Origin: Sphingomonadaceae bacterium PASS1 | GTDB taxonomy: Bacteria; Pseudomonadota; Alphaproteobacteria; Sphingomonadales; Sphingomonadaceae | Length of the DNA stretch: 64,000 bases | Assembly: GCA_002255985.1 (NCBI GenBank) | Contig: NKIR01000001.1 | Coordinates: forward strand, 490,914-554,913 | Reading direction: 5' to 3' | Shown: piece after piece, positions 8,206 to 16,144 of the stretch | How positions within the stretch are numbered: the stretch's first letter is position 1 | Layout: each line of letters opens with the position of its first letter | The notes under the pieces: model-generated | Seen by the model: only the letters and a program-made list of their open reading frames with translations | What the model was told of the DNA's origin: nothing | The model's database searches: none | Translations under genes and position numbers: made by a program

Positions 8206-8850
8206 CTAAGACACGATTTTCATATGCGAACCGGCAGCCGATTGGATCGCCATCTTTTTACCTAGCCCCTGAAACACTGTATCCACGATCATGGCCAGTT
8301 TGGTAACGCTTAGCTTCGTTGTCCCGATGTAAAAAAGCATGTCGGGGTTTGTATAGCAATGTAGCATTTGGTTGATGAGCGACACCGCTTCATCAATAGA
8401 CAGGCCTCCGAAATAGCCCTGCTCCATTGCTTCGGCCACGATGATCGCAAGATAATGGTCGCCAAGGTCCACGTAACCGCGCACCACTTCGAAATGCTGC
8501 TGACCAATTTCCAGATAGCTTTTTAACAGCTCGGGCTCGGCCTCATACTGCTCGACCGAGGCCAAGTATCGCCGGACGAAATATTGATACATTTTGTCGC
8601 GAACCGGCAAGTCGGACTCGGTTACTTCGACCATGATACGGATTTTTTCCGCGAAGAAACGCTCGGCTACAGCCTCTAACAAAGCTTCCTTGTTGTCGAA
8701 AAAGCGATACAGGTTTGACGGCGACATACCCGCCGCCGCGGCCAAATCCGTCATGGAAATATCGACCGACCCGCGTTTGCGAACAAGGTCATCTACCACT
8801 TCAAGCAACGCGGTTCTGCCGGCTTCTATATCAGTTTGTGGCCGGGCCAT
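8206..8850 (-). CDS. TetR/AcrR family transcriptional regulator
   Basis: A 214-residue TetR-type repressor. Residues about 10-60 form the DNA-binding domain, with the helix-turn-helix in ISMTDLAAAAGMSPSNLYRFF followed by DNKEALLEAVAERFF. The ligand-binding C-terminal half is all-helical and unassigned. It lies between two operons for acyl-CoA/lipid metabolism, both preceded by TTAATC-type dyads, so it is a candidate for their regulator. It is encoded downstream of dinB with a 54-base gap that includes its own dyad. Inducer and operator are not known. Confidence 0.9.
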   Translation of the reverse strand: MARPQTDIEAGRTALLEVVDDLVRKRGSVDISMTDLAAAAGMSPSNLYRFFDNKEALLEAVAERFFAEKIRIMVEVTESDLPVRDKMYQYFVRRYLASVEQYEAEPELLKSYLEIGQQHFEVVRGYVDLGDHYLAIIVAEAMEQGYFGGLSIDEAVSLINQMLHCYTNPDMLFYIGTTKLSVTKLAMIVDTVFQGLGKKMAIQSAAGSHMKIVS

Positions 8851-8867
8851 CCTGCTTCCTGTATTAT

Positions 8868-8882
8868 AACTGCATAACAGTT
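8868..8882. promoter_or_regulatory. AACTG-N5-CAGTT dyad upstream of the TetR gene
   Basis: AACTG at 8868-8872 and CAGTT at 8878-8882 are exact reverse complements about 18 bases upstream of the TetR start, a usual place for an autoregulatory operator. The sequence differs from the TTAATC dyads, which argues against this TetR binding both or shows that its own promoter is controlled differently. Confidence 0.35.
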
Positions 8883-8904
8883 TTCTGATATAACGTCGAT
8901 TGTT

Positions 8905-10014
8905 TCATTTTTCAATGTGGTCAAATGCAAATTGTCCCTGCATTGTTGGTTCTGCGGCAAGTTCACTTTGGTCAACAAGTCCCGACAATGTCAGCCCAAG
9001 CAGGCGAACGCCCATTTCGACGGGCAAAATCTGGTCCAACAGCGCATGGCCCAGCGTCGCGATTGCCGAACGGTCAGAAAGTATATGCCCAACCGTCCGC
9101 GACCGTGTGACGGTCCGGAAATCGGAATAGCGCGCCTTTAAGACCAGAGTCTTTCCTTGAGCCTGATTACGGTCAATACGATCCCAAACGATGTCGACAA
9201 TATCGTCTAACGCTTCGCGTAACTCTTCCTCGCTGCGTTTATCTTCAAAATAGGTGCTTTCAGCGCCAATGGATTTACGCACAGCATTGGCGTTCACGGG
9301 GCGGTTATCGATCCCGCGCGCTGCATGAAACAGATACGCCCCCCAACTGCCAAAATGCTGCGACAACCAAATCTCGTCCTTTTGGACAAGGTCTGCACCT
9401 GTGTGCACGCCAAGCTTGGCCATTTTTTCGGCAGTGCGTGGCCCCACACCGTGGAACCGCCGCACAGGTAAGCTTGCGACAAATTCCGGCCCCTGTTCGG
9501 GCAATATCACACACATGCCATCAGGTTTATTCTGGTCACTCGCCAGCTTGGCGATAAATTTGTTGTAGCTCACGCCAGCGCTTGCGGTCAGTCCGGTTTC
9601 TTCGCGAATGGCCGCACGAATAGCTTTGGCAATTTTGACTGCCGAACCAATGCCCTGTTTATCCTGCGTGACATCAAGATACGCCTCATCCAGCGATAGC
9701 GGTTGGATTTCATCGGTGTGCCGGGCAAATATCTCCCGAATGTGACGCGACACAGCCTTGTACGCCTCAAATCGCGGCTTCACGAAAATCAGGTCCGGAC
9801 ATTGCCGCAATGCGGTCACCGAAGGCATGGCAGACCGCACGCCAAACGCCCGTGCTTCATAGCTTGCCGCCGCCACAACGCCGCGTTTGGACGATCCTCC
9901 GACGGCGACTGGCTTACCACGCAGTTCGGGATTATCGCGCTGCTCTACGCTGGCGTAGAACGCATCCATATCAACATGGATGATTTTGCGCATCTCTCCG
10001 GTGTCGGCCACCAT
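8905..10014 (-). CDS. dinB: DNA polymerase IV (Y-family, error-prone)
   Basis: A 369-residue Y-family polymerase for translesion synthesis. It has the catalytic motifs VDMDAFYASVEQ and LSLDEAYLDVT, the helix-hairpin-helix region FHGVGPRTAEKMAKLGV, and the little-finger domain (RKSIGAESTYFEDKRSEEEL onward). The C-terminus is short; a beta-clamp motif may lie in the last residues (GQFAFDHIEK). ATG at 10014 and ATG at 9993 are both possible starts. The family's usual start corresponds to MRKIIHVDMD (9993). It follows the acyl-CoA ligase by 12 bases, an unusual partner. No SOS box was recognised. Confidence 0.93.
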   Translation of the reverse strand: MVADTGEMRKIIHVDMDAFYASVEQRDNPELRGKPVAVGGSSKRGVVAAASYEARAFGVRSAMPSVTALRQCPDLIFVKPRFEAYKAVSRHIREIFARHTDEIQPLSLDEAYLDVTQDKQGIGSAVKIAKAIRAAIREETGLTASAGVSYNKFIAKLASDQNKPDGMCVILPEQGPEFVASLPVRRFHGVGPRTAEKMAKLGVHTGADLVQKDEIWLSQHFGSWGAYLFHAARGIDNRPVNANAVRKSIGAESTYFEDKRSEEELREALDDIVDIVWDRIDRNQAQGKTLVLKARYSDFRTVTRSRTVGHILSDRSAIATLGHALLDQILPVEMGVRLLGLTLSGLVDQSELAAEPTMQGQFAFDHIEK

Positions 10015-10026
10015 GCAACCGAATGC

Positions 10027-11709
10027 TTAAGGCCCGACCGCGGAACGCAAAGCCTTGCGGTCAAGCTTTCCGATCATGGTTTTTGGCAGGACGTTGAGGA
10101 TGGTGACACCTTGAACCCGTTCATGCTTTCCAAGACGCGGGTTCAGCCACGCCGTCAATTCGGCACCATCCTCCGTAGCGCCATCGTGCAACGTCACAAA
10201 TGCGCGCGGTACTTCGCCAAGATACGCATCCGGCACGCCGATAACCAATGCCTCTTTGACCGCAGGATGCTTGTAGAGGACATCTTCGACCTGACTTGGA
10301 AACACCTTGAAGCCGCCCACGGCGATCATGTCTTTCAACCGATCAACGATGTGGATGAAGCCGTCTTCGTCGATGGTCGCAACGTCGCCTGTGCGCAAAT
10401 ATTTGCCTAGAAACACCTCGGCATCCGCATCTTTACGGTTCCAATATCCGCACATCGTCTGCGGACCTGAAAACACCAATTCGCCCGGTTCACCGTCGGG
10501 CGCTGGCTTGCTCGGGTCTTCCTTGTCGACCAATTTCACATCGGTGCCGGGAACGGGTTGACCAATGCTGCCGATCTTGTTGATACCCTCATACGGATTG
10601 CACGACACGACGCCTGAGCTTTCGGTTAGCCCGTAACCTTCAATGACGACTGCGCCCGTTACCTTTTCAAAACGTTCCTTCAGTTCCGCCGCCAAAGGTG
10701 CGCCACCCGAGATACACGCGCGCAAGCTGGTGAAGTCGGTTTTCGTGACATCCGGGCAATCGAGCAATGCTTGATACATTGTCGGCACGCCGGGCAATGA
10801 TGTCACCTTAGTGCGGTTAATGGCCGCCAACGCAGCGCGCGCCTCGAAACGTGGCAGCATCACAATTTCCCCGCCATTGGCGACGGTACGATTAAGCACC
10901 GTTGCATTGGCAAATACGTGGAAAAACGGCAGCACACCCAGAATCCGGTCATCTGCAGCGCCATTGGGCTGGTTCACCGCACTGTGCGGATCCAGCATGT
11001 TAATCTGCCGCGCGTTCGCCGTTATGTTCTGGTGGCTGAGCATCGCACCCTTTGGCGTGCCCGTCGTACCGCCAGTATATTGAAGCTGCGAAATGTCTTG
11101 TTCCGGCGTGCAAGGCTGGACAGCATAGTCGCCATCATTTGCGATCAGCGTCGCATAATGCGTAATTCTGCTGTCGTCAGGTATTGCGGCGAAATCGCTG
11201 CGTTTCAACAACCGGTAGGCCCAGCTTTTCGCCTTGGGCAATGCCTCGGCGACGCTGCCAACAATCAGTTCCTTCAGGCTGCTGTTGTCCAGAACCTTGA
11301 TAGCTGTCGGCAGCAATGCTGCAGCTGAAACGGTGAACAAAATAGACGTACCGCTGTCAGCCACCTGATGTGCCAGTTCATCAACAGTGTATAAGGGTGA
11401 GAAGTTAACCACGGTCGCACCGGCGGCAAGTGCGCCATAATAAGCCGCGATATAATGCGGGACATTCGGCAGAAAAAGACCGACATGGTCCCCCCGGCCA
11501 ATACCTTTATCCTGAAGACCGCGCGCCACGCGCCGGACGGTGTCCGCCATATTGGCGTAGCTATATTTACGACCCATGAAATCGGCGATGGCCGCACGGC
11601 CCATGCGTTCGGCGGACTGGAAAAACATGTCGTGCAAAGCCAACGGCACAAAATGTTGGTCCCATTTTACAGGGTGCAGGTAACGACTGTTCCAGATATT
11701 TTGTGCCAT
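10027..11709 (-). CDS. fadD: Long-chain-fatty-acid-CoA ligase
   Basis: A 560-residue AMP-forming acyl-CoA synthetase that activates fatty acids with ATP and CoA. Motifs are YTGGTTGTPKGAMLSHQN (phosphate loop), GYGLTESSG (adenine motif), YLRTGDVATIDEDGF and IVDRLKDMIAVGGFKVFPS (hinge), and the catalytic C-terminal lysine in PKTMIGKLDRKALR. The start at ATG 11709 lies eight bases after the upstream hydrolase stop. A GTG at 11757 is possible but would overlap that gene. With the hydrolase it forms an operon downstream of dyad site B. The exact chain-length preference cannot be read. Confidence 0.9.
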   Translation of the reverse strand: MAQNIWNSRYLHPVKWDQHFVPLALHDMFFQSAERMGRAAIADFMGRKYSYANMADTVRRVARGLQDKGIGRGDHVGLFLPNVPHYIAAYYGALAAGATVVNFSPLYTVDELAHQVADSGTSILFTVSAAALLPTAIKVLDNSSLKELIVGSVAEALPKAKSWAYRLLKRSDFAAIPDDSRITHYATLIANDGDYAVQPCTPEQDISQLQYTGGTTGTPKGAMLSHQNITANARQINMLDPHSAVNQPNGAADDRILGVLPFFHVFANATVLNRTVANGGEIVMLPRFEARAALAAINRTKVTSLPGVPTMYQALLDCPDVTKTDFTSLRACISGGAPLAAELKERFEKVTGAVVIEGYGLTESSGVVSCNPYEGINKIGSIGQPVPGTDVKLVDKEDPSKPAPDGEPGELVFSGPQTMCGYWNRKDADAEVFLGKYLRTGDVATIDEDGFIHIVDRLKDMIAVGGFKVFPSQVEDVLYKHPAVKEALVIGVPDAYLGEVPRAFVTLHDGATEDGAELTAWLNPRLGKHERVQGVTILNVLPKTMIGKLDRKALRSAVGP

Positions 11710-11716
11710 GCGCGCT

Positions 11717-12817
11717 TTATGCCGTGTGATACCATCCAACACCATCGCGGATTTCACATTTTATCCGACCGGCAAAGTGCAGGTAGCGCAAATGCGCCTG
11801 CGCCTCACCCGTGGCCAAACCGTAAACCGTGTCATCAATTTCACGGTCGAACAGCAATGCAAATGTATCGACCGCGCGCATTTCTGTGTGCCGCAGGGCC
11901 GCTTCCAACTTGTCGAGCCTTTCATGGTGGCCAGACGCCAGCTTATCTAACCGGACATGCACACCGGTGAACGGCTCCCCATGTGCTGGCAGGACCAGCA
12001 TATCGGTGGGCAATGCGTCACGAAACTTTGTAATGGAGTCCAGCCACTCACCCAACGGGTTAGCATTAGGCTCGCTGTCCATAACGGAAACATTTGAAGT
12101 GATGCGCGGCAAAATCTGGTCACCCGCGATGATCATGCCATTGTCGAAATCGACAAGGCAGGCATGTTCGGGTGTGTGTCCGCCGCCTGTCATCACGGTC
12201 CAATCCCGCTGCCCGACGCGGATCACTTGTCCGTCGTCTATGCGGACATGTCCCGTGGGTAGCCGAGAGACAGCGCGCGCAAATCCGCCCCAACCGGCCT
12301 TGCGCACCTCATCTATGCGTTCTTCATCATAACCTGCAAAGCGGCGGTTGTTTAATACATCTTCGGGCGGTTGGTCCAACTGATCTGCGATAAGCATCCG
12401 CGCCATCAACCATTCGGTCCGGTTCATCCAGACGGGGACTTTGAACTTATTCGAGAGCCATCCCGCACAGCCAACATGGTCGGGGTGAAAATGGGTTACA
12501 AAAATTCGCTTGAGTTCGCGGTCAGCCAAATTCCCCGCGAACATCGCTTTCCACTGCTCAATCGTCGGCGGCATGAAAAGGCCGGTGTCCACCAGCGCAT
12601 AGCGGGCCTCCCCCTCGTCCAATAGCCAAAGGTTGATGTGGGCCAGATTGCCGGGCACAGGCATGCGCGTCCAGCCAATGTCCGGCGCGATAGGGTAGAT
12701 TTCTCCATAAGCCGGAGCATGATCCCCCAAGGGATATGTTAGCCCCTTAAATTCTTTTGCTTCAAATCCATGGTCGGCAAGCGACGCGTCGTAATCAGGG
12801 GTTGCTTTGGTAGCCAT
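11717..12817 (-). CDS. MBL-fold metallo-hydrolase
   Basis: A 366-residue metallo-beta-lactamase-fold hydrolase. The metal-binding signature is THFHPDHVGCAGWL, with further ligands in GGGHTPEHACLVD and LPAHGEPF. A C-terminal helical domain (RLDKLASGHHERLDKLEAALRH) is like that of the LACTB2/glyoxalase-II-like subgroup. The product is probably a cytosolic thioester or lactone hydrolase, inferred from co-transcription with the acyl-CoA ligase. It is the first gene of its operon. A near-perfect operator-like dyad lies 11 bases upstream of the ATG. Confidence 0.85.
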   Translation of the reverse strand: MATKATPDYDASLADHGFEAKEFKGLTYPLGDHAPAYGEIYPIAPDIGWTRMPVPGNLAHINLWLLDEGEARYALVDTGLFMPPTIEQWKAMFAGNLADRELKRIFVTHFHPDHVGCAGWLSNKFKVPVWMNRTEWLMARMLIADQLDQPPEDVLNNRRFAGYDEERIDEVRKAGWGGFARAVSRLPTGHVRIDDGQVIRVGQRDWTVMTGGGHTPEHACLVDFDNGMIIAGDQILPRITSNVSVMDSEPNANPLGEWLDSITKFRDALPTDMLVLPAHGEPFTGVHVRLDKLASGHHERLDKLEAALRHTEMRAVDTFALLFDREIDDTVYGLATGEAQAHLRYLHFAGRIKCEIRDGVGWYHTA

Positions 12818-12827
12818 ACCCCACCCG

Positions 12828-12851
12828 TGCCTTAATCAAGCGATTAAGGCA
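12828..12851. promoter_or_regulatory. TTAATC-N4-GATTAA operator candidate, site B
   Basis: Arms TGCCTTAATC (12828-12837) and GATTAAGGCA (12842-12851) are perfect ten-base reverse complements around a four-base AAGC spacer. The site is directly upstream of the MBL hydrolase/acyl-CoA ligase operon and 15 bases past the end of trcR. It could also act as a hairpin for trcR, but there is no T-tract. Confidence 0.6.
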
Positions 12852-12866
12852 ATGACGACGTCGTCC

Positions 12867-13568
12867 TTATTCGCCCGCTTTTTTGAACAAGGTATCAGCT
12901 GTCAGCTCTGCCTTTTCGGTGGTTTCTACTTCACCGTTGAGAGCAGCTTCCGCGCGGCGCGCCGCTTCGGTACGTTCTGCACGCAATTCTTCGATCAATG
13001 CTTCACGATCCGTCCCAAGGCGCGCATCATTTGCCGCAGTGTTATCAATGCCTGCCTTTTTAGCGGCGCGATTGACGATGGCATCGAGCTCGCGTTGCGA
13101 AGTCAGACCAAGCGTTACGGGATCCTTTGGCTGGATTTCAGCAATGTTCCAATGGCTGCGATCGCGAATGGCGGCGATGGTGTTGCGCGTCGTTCCGATC
13201 AACTTGCAGATTGCGCCATCCGAAATTTCCGGGTGGTTACGCAACAGCCAAGCGATGCCGTCTGGCTTATCCTGACGCTTTGAAACTGGCGTATAGCGGG
13301 GCCCTTTTGTGCGGCGCACCTGATCCGGGCCCTTGGACATTTGAAGGACATAATCTTCATCTGCCTGACCCTTTTCGATTTCGTCCATCGACAATTCGCC
13401 TGCGTGCACAGGATCGCGACCGGTATATTTCGAGCCAGTCATGTCATCCGCCATAGCCTGAACTTCAAGAATATGGATGCCGCAGAACTCGGCAATTTGC
13501 GAGAAGCTCAAACCAGTATTGTCGACCAACCAAGCGGCAGTCGCATGTGGCATCAAAGGGGTGGCCAT
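12867..13568 (-). CDS. trcR: DUF1013 protein, cell-cycle transcriptional regulator TrcR homologue
   Basis: A 233-residue protein matching DUF1013, the family of the alphaproteobacterial cell-cycle regulator TrcR, which associates with RNA polymerase. An N-terminal helix-turn-helix-like part (AAWLVDNTGLSFSQIAEFCGIH) and a second one (AWLLRNHPEISDGAICKLIGTTRNTIAAIRDRSHW at about 105-140) flank a charged segment. The C-terminal tail is a likely coiled coil rich in Glu, Ala and Arg. Start ATG 13568. It has no operon partner on its 5-prime side, which is a divergent intergenic region. Confidence 0.85.
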   Translation of the reverse strand: MATPLMPHATAAWLVDNTGLSFSQIAEFCGIHILEVQAMADDMTGSKYTGRDPVHAGELSMDEIEKGQADEDYVLQMSKGPDQVRRTKGPRYTPVSKRQDKPDGIAWLLRNHPEISDGAICKLIGTTRNTIAAIRDRSHWNIAEIQPKDPVTLGLTSQRELDAIVNRAAKKAGIDNTAANDARLGTDREALIEELRAERTEAARRAEAALNGEVETTEKAELTADTLFKKAGE

Positions 13569-13727
13569 GTCTTTTGCTCCAATAATAAGGGCCGCCCCTT
13601 ACGGAGCGGCCTGAAAATCTTGAACAGCGCATTAGGCGAACTTTACCGTATCGGCAAGCGACAATGCGCGTGGGGGCTTGCACATTGCCCGTCTGGCATG
13701 CAATCCAGCACCTGATTGGGGAAAGAA

Positions 13728-14693
13728 ATGAAACGTCTTATCAAATGGCTGGTTGTTGTGCTCGTGATCGCGGTCGCCGCCGTCTTTATCTGGGGATATG
13801 CGCCAGATACCGATGCCGCAGCGATGGAAACCAAATATAGCAGCAGCGCATCACGCTTTGCTGACCTTGAGCCCGGCCTGCGCGTTCACTATCGCGATGA
13901 AGGCAATCGGGCTGGCAGTGTTCTTGTCCTCATCCACGGATCGAACGCGTCGCTACATACGTGGGAGCCGTGGGTCCAGATATTGGGCAAGGAATATCGT
14001 ATCATTTCGATGGACCTTCCCGGCCATGGCCTGACCGGGCAAAATCCATCCGGCACCTATGACAGCGCGACTTATGTCGGGGTAGTCGACCGATTGCTGA
14101 CGCGGCTGAATGTCAAAAAGGCCATAATCGGCGGCAACTCAATGGGTGGCGGCGTCACATGGATGTACACACTCACGCACCCCGAAAAGGTCGAGGCGAT
14201 GTTGCTGGTGGATGCCAGCGGCCAGCCTTCTGCCAAATCTGGTAATTTACCACTCGGTTTCCGTTTGATGCGGATGCCGGTTATCAAAGAGGCAGCGCGC
14301 TTTATTGCGCCACGCAGCATTTTTGAAGCCAGCGTCAAAACCTCAATGAGCGTTCAATCGAAGATCGACGCAAAACTTGTCGACCGCTATTGGGAACTTA
14401 ACCGCTATCCCGGTAACCGTGAAGCAACCATGAAACGCTTTGCAAACCTGCAAAGCATGCGCGCTGGCAACACAGAGAAGCTGGCGACGATCAAGGTGCC
14501 TGCGATGATCATGTGGGGAGAAGAGGATAACCTCATCCCCGTAAGTGCTGCGCGGTGGTTCGCAGACGCCTTGCCGCAAGCCAAGCTGATTATCTATCCC
14601 GGCGTCGGCCACATCCCAATGGAAGAAATTCCGGAGAAGAGCGCTGCCGACGTAAAAGCATGGCTGGATGGCTTGCCGCCACCAGCCGTTTAG
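13728..14693 (+). CDS. Alpha/beta hydrolase with N-terminal membrane anchor
   Basis: A 321-residue alpha/beta-fold hydrolase. Residues 5-25 (WLVVVLVIAVAAVFIWGY) form a membrane anchor or uncleaved signal. The oxyanion segment is VLIHGSNASLHTW, the nucleophile elbow GGNSMGGG (Ser in GNSMG), the acid probably Asp in WGEEDNLIPV, and the histidine GVGHIPMEE. The start at ATG 13728 follows GGGGAAAG; a TTG at 13716 is less likely. Substrate unknown; esterase, lipase or C-C hydrolase are possible. Its stop codon lies inside a palindrome shared with the convergent oxidoreductase. Confidence 0.85.
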   Translation: MKRLIKWLVVVLVIAVAAVFIWGYAPDTDAAAMETKYSSSASRFADLEPGLRVHYRDEGNRAGSVLVLIHGSNASLHTWEPWVQILGKEYRIISMDLPGHGLTGQNPSGTYDSATYVGVVDRLLTRLNVKKAIIGGNSMGGGVTWMYTLTHPEKVEAMLLVDASGQPSAKSGNLPLGFRLMRMPVIKEAARFIAPRSIFEASVKTSMSVQSKIDAKLVDRYWELNRYPGNREATMKRFANLQSMRAGNTEKLATIKVPAMIMWGEEDNLIPVSAARWFADALPQAKLIIYPGVGHIPMEEIPEKSAADVKAWLDGLPPPAV

Positions 14694-14727
14694 GGTCAGG
14701 ACCTATTAAATGGTCCTGACCCTAAAC
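14688..14727. terminator. Perfect 16-bp palindrome between convergent genes, probable bidirectional terminator
   Basis: GTTTAGGGTCAGGACC (14688-14703) and its exact complement (14712-14727) enclose an eight-base AT-rich loop. Both flanking genes end inside the arms: the hydrolase TAG at 14691-14693 and the oxidoreductase TAG at 14724-14722. There is no long T-run outside the stem, so it may block readthrough or stabilise both 3-prime ends. A REP-like element is an alternative. Confidence 0.7.
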
Positions 14728-15720
14728 TTCGAGCAGAATTTTGCCAACATGTGCGCCCGATTCCATATAGGCGTGTGCGCCAGCGGCATCGGCCAACGGA
14801 AACATCCGGTCCATTTCGGGCCGCAACGCGCCGTCGCACACCATTGGCCAAACCGTTGTTGATATTTCTTGCGCCAACAAAGCCTTAAACTCTGCCGTGC
14901 GCGGGCGTAGCGTGGATCCGGTAAGCGTCAACCGGCGGGACATGATATAGGCCATATTAAGCTCAGCGGTCATCCCGCCTTGAACGGCAATGGTCACATG
15001 ACGGCCATCTTCGCGCAGACACTGAAGATTGCGCGCCACATAACCACCTGCGACCATGTCCAAAACAAGATGCACGCCAGCGCCGTTGGTAATTGTTTTT
15101 ACTTCAGCGACAAAATCTGTGCTGTTGTAATTTATGGCATGATCCGCGCCGATCGCCTTTGCGGCGGCGCATTTGTCATCCGAACCACAGGTCACAATGA
15201 CATTGAGATCAAACAATTTGCCCAGTTTAATCGCCATGGTTCCAATGCCGCTCGTGCCGCCATGGATAAGGACCGTTTCGCCGGGCGCTGCGTAGCCACG
15301 TTCAAACACATTGTGCCACACGGTGAACAGCGTTTCAGGCAATGCTGCAGCTTGCGCCATTTCCATTCCCGCTGGAACGGTCAGGCAAACGTCGGCGCGG
15401 GCGATGCAATATTCGGCATATCCGCCGCCCGATACCAACGCGCATTGGCGCGTACCCAATAATTCGCGGGACACGCCTGCACCCACCGAAACGACAATAC
15501 CTGATACTTCAAGTCCGGGCAGATCGCTCGCGCCTGGCGGCGGCGGATATAGACCTTTGCGTTGAATGACATCGGGTCTGTTTACGCCTGCAAAGGCAAC
15601 CTTCAAAAGCAGTTCACCGTCGCCGGGGCTTGGCACGGGACGCTGTGTTGCAACCAGCACCTCTGGTCCGCCCGGCGTCGAAATCTCGATAGCCGTCATC
15701 AACTCAGGCGGTTTTTCCAT
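14722..15720 (-). CDS. NAD(P)H-quinone oxidoreductase, zinc-independent MDR family
   Basis: A 332-residue medium-chain dehydrogenase of the quinone oxidoreductase/PIG3 (TP53I3) type. It has GroES-like N-terminal residues (FAGVNRPDVIQRKGLYPPPP), the nucleotide site HGGTSGIGTMAIKLGKLF, CGSDDKCAAAKAIGADHAINY, and no zinc-ligand cluster. It would reduce quinones or activated enones with NADPH in the cytosol. The start ATG at 15720 corresponds to MEKPPELMTAIEI; the frame is open upstream to 15780. It is divergent from the DUF1192/clpA side. Confidence 0.88.
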   Translation of the reverse strand: MEKPPELMTAIEISTPGGPEVLVATQRPVPSPGDGELLLKVAFAGVNRPDVIQRKGLYPPPPGASDLPGLEVSGIVVSVGAGVSRELLGTRQCALVSGGGYAEYCIARADVCLTVPAGMEMAQAAALPETLFTVWHNVFERGYAAPGETVLIHGGTSGIGTMAIKLGKLFDLNVIVTCGSDDKCAAAKAIGADHAINYNSTDFVAEVKTITNGAGVHLVLDMVAGGYVARNLQCLREDGRHVTIAVQGGMTAELNMAYIMSRRLTLTGSTLRPRTAEFKALLAQEISTTVWPMVCDGALRPEMDRMFPLADAAGAHAYMESGAHVGKILLEV

Positions 15721-15804
15721 ATCTATTGCATCCCCAGTTCTATTGAGATGCCTTTTAGGCAAGCATCTTATTGACAGCAACCGCTCATGGGTAAAATATG
15801 AACC

Positions 15805-16002
15805 ATGGAAATCGACGACAATCTACCGTTACGCCGGGACGACCCACTCAACAATCTTGTGAAGCAAGATATTGATGCCCTTTCTGTTGCAGAGCTTGAG
15901 GCCCGCATCGCTGCATTGAAGGCAGAAGTTACGCGCTGTGAGGGTAAGATAGCCTTTGCCAGCAAGCATCGTAGTGTTGCCGACGCTTTGTTCAAAAAAT
16001 AA
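15805..16002 (+). CDS. DUF1192 family small protein
   Basis: A 65-residue protein matching DUF1192: acidic N-terminus (MEIDDNLPLRRDDPLN), LSVAELEARIAALKAEVTRCEGKI as a probable coiled coil, and a conserved-looking C-terminus SVADALFKK. The role is unknown. In related genomes it lies near clpA or similar genes, as here. Confidence 0.85.
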   Translation: MEIDDNLPLRRDDPLNNLVKQDIDALSVAELEARIAALKAEVTRCEGKIAFASKHRSVADALFKK

Positions 16003-16144
16003 GCGTCAGATGGTGCAAAACGGGCCCACATGATTAAGAAACTGGGGATGAAAACCGTTATCTCGCTCATGTTGCTTGAAAGCACAGAAGGCCGCGCCAA
16101 TATAGAGTTCAAGCGACAGCGACTCATTTAAGGGAGACGATAAC

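Noticed and set aside
16030-16131. 33-residue plus-strand frame between DUF1192 and clpA
   Set aside because: No Shine-Dalgarno, no recognisable family, and it may be decayed extension of the DUF1192 frame; not strong enough to call a gene.
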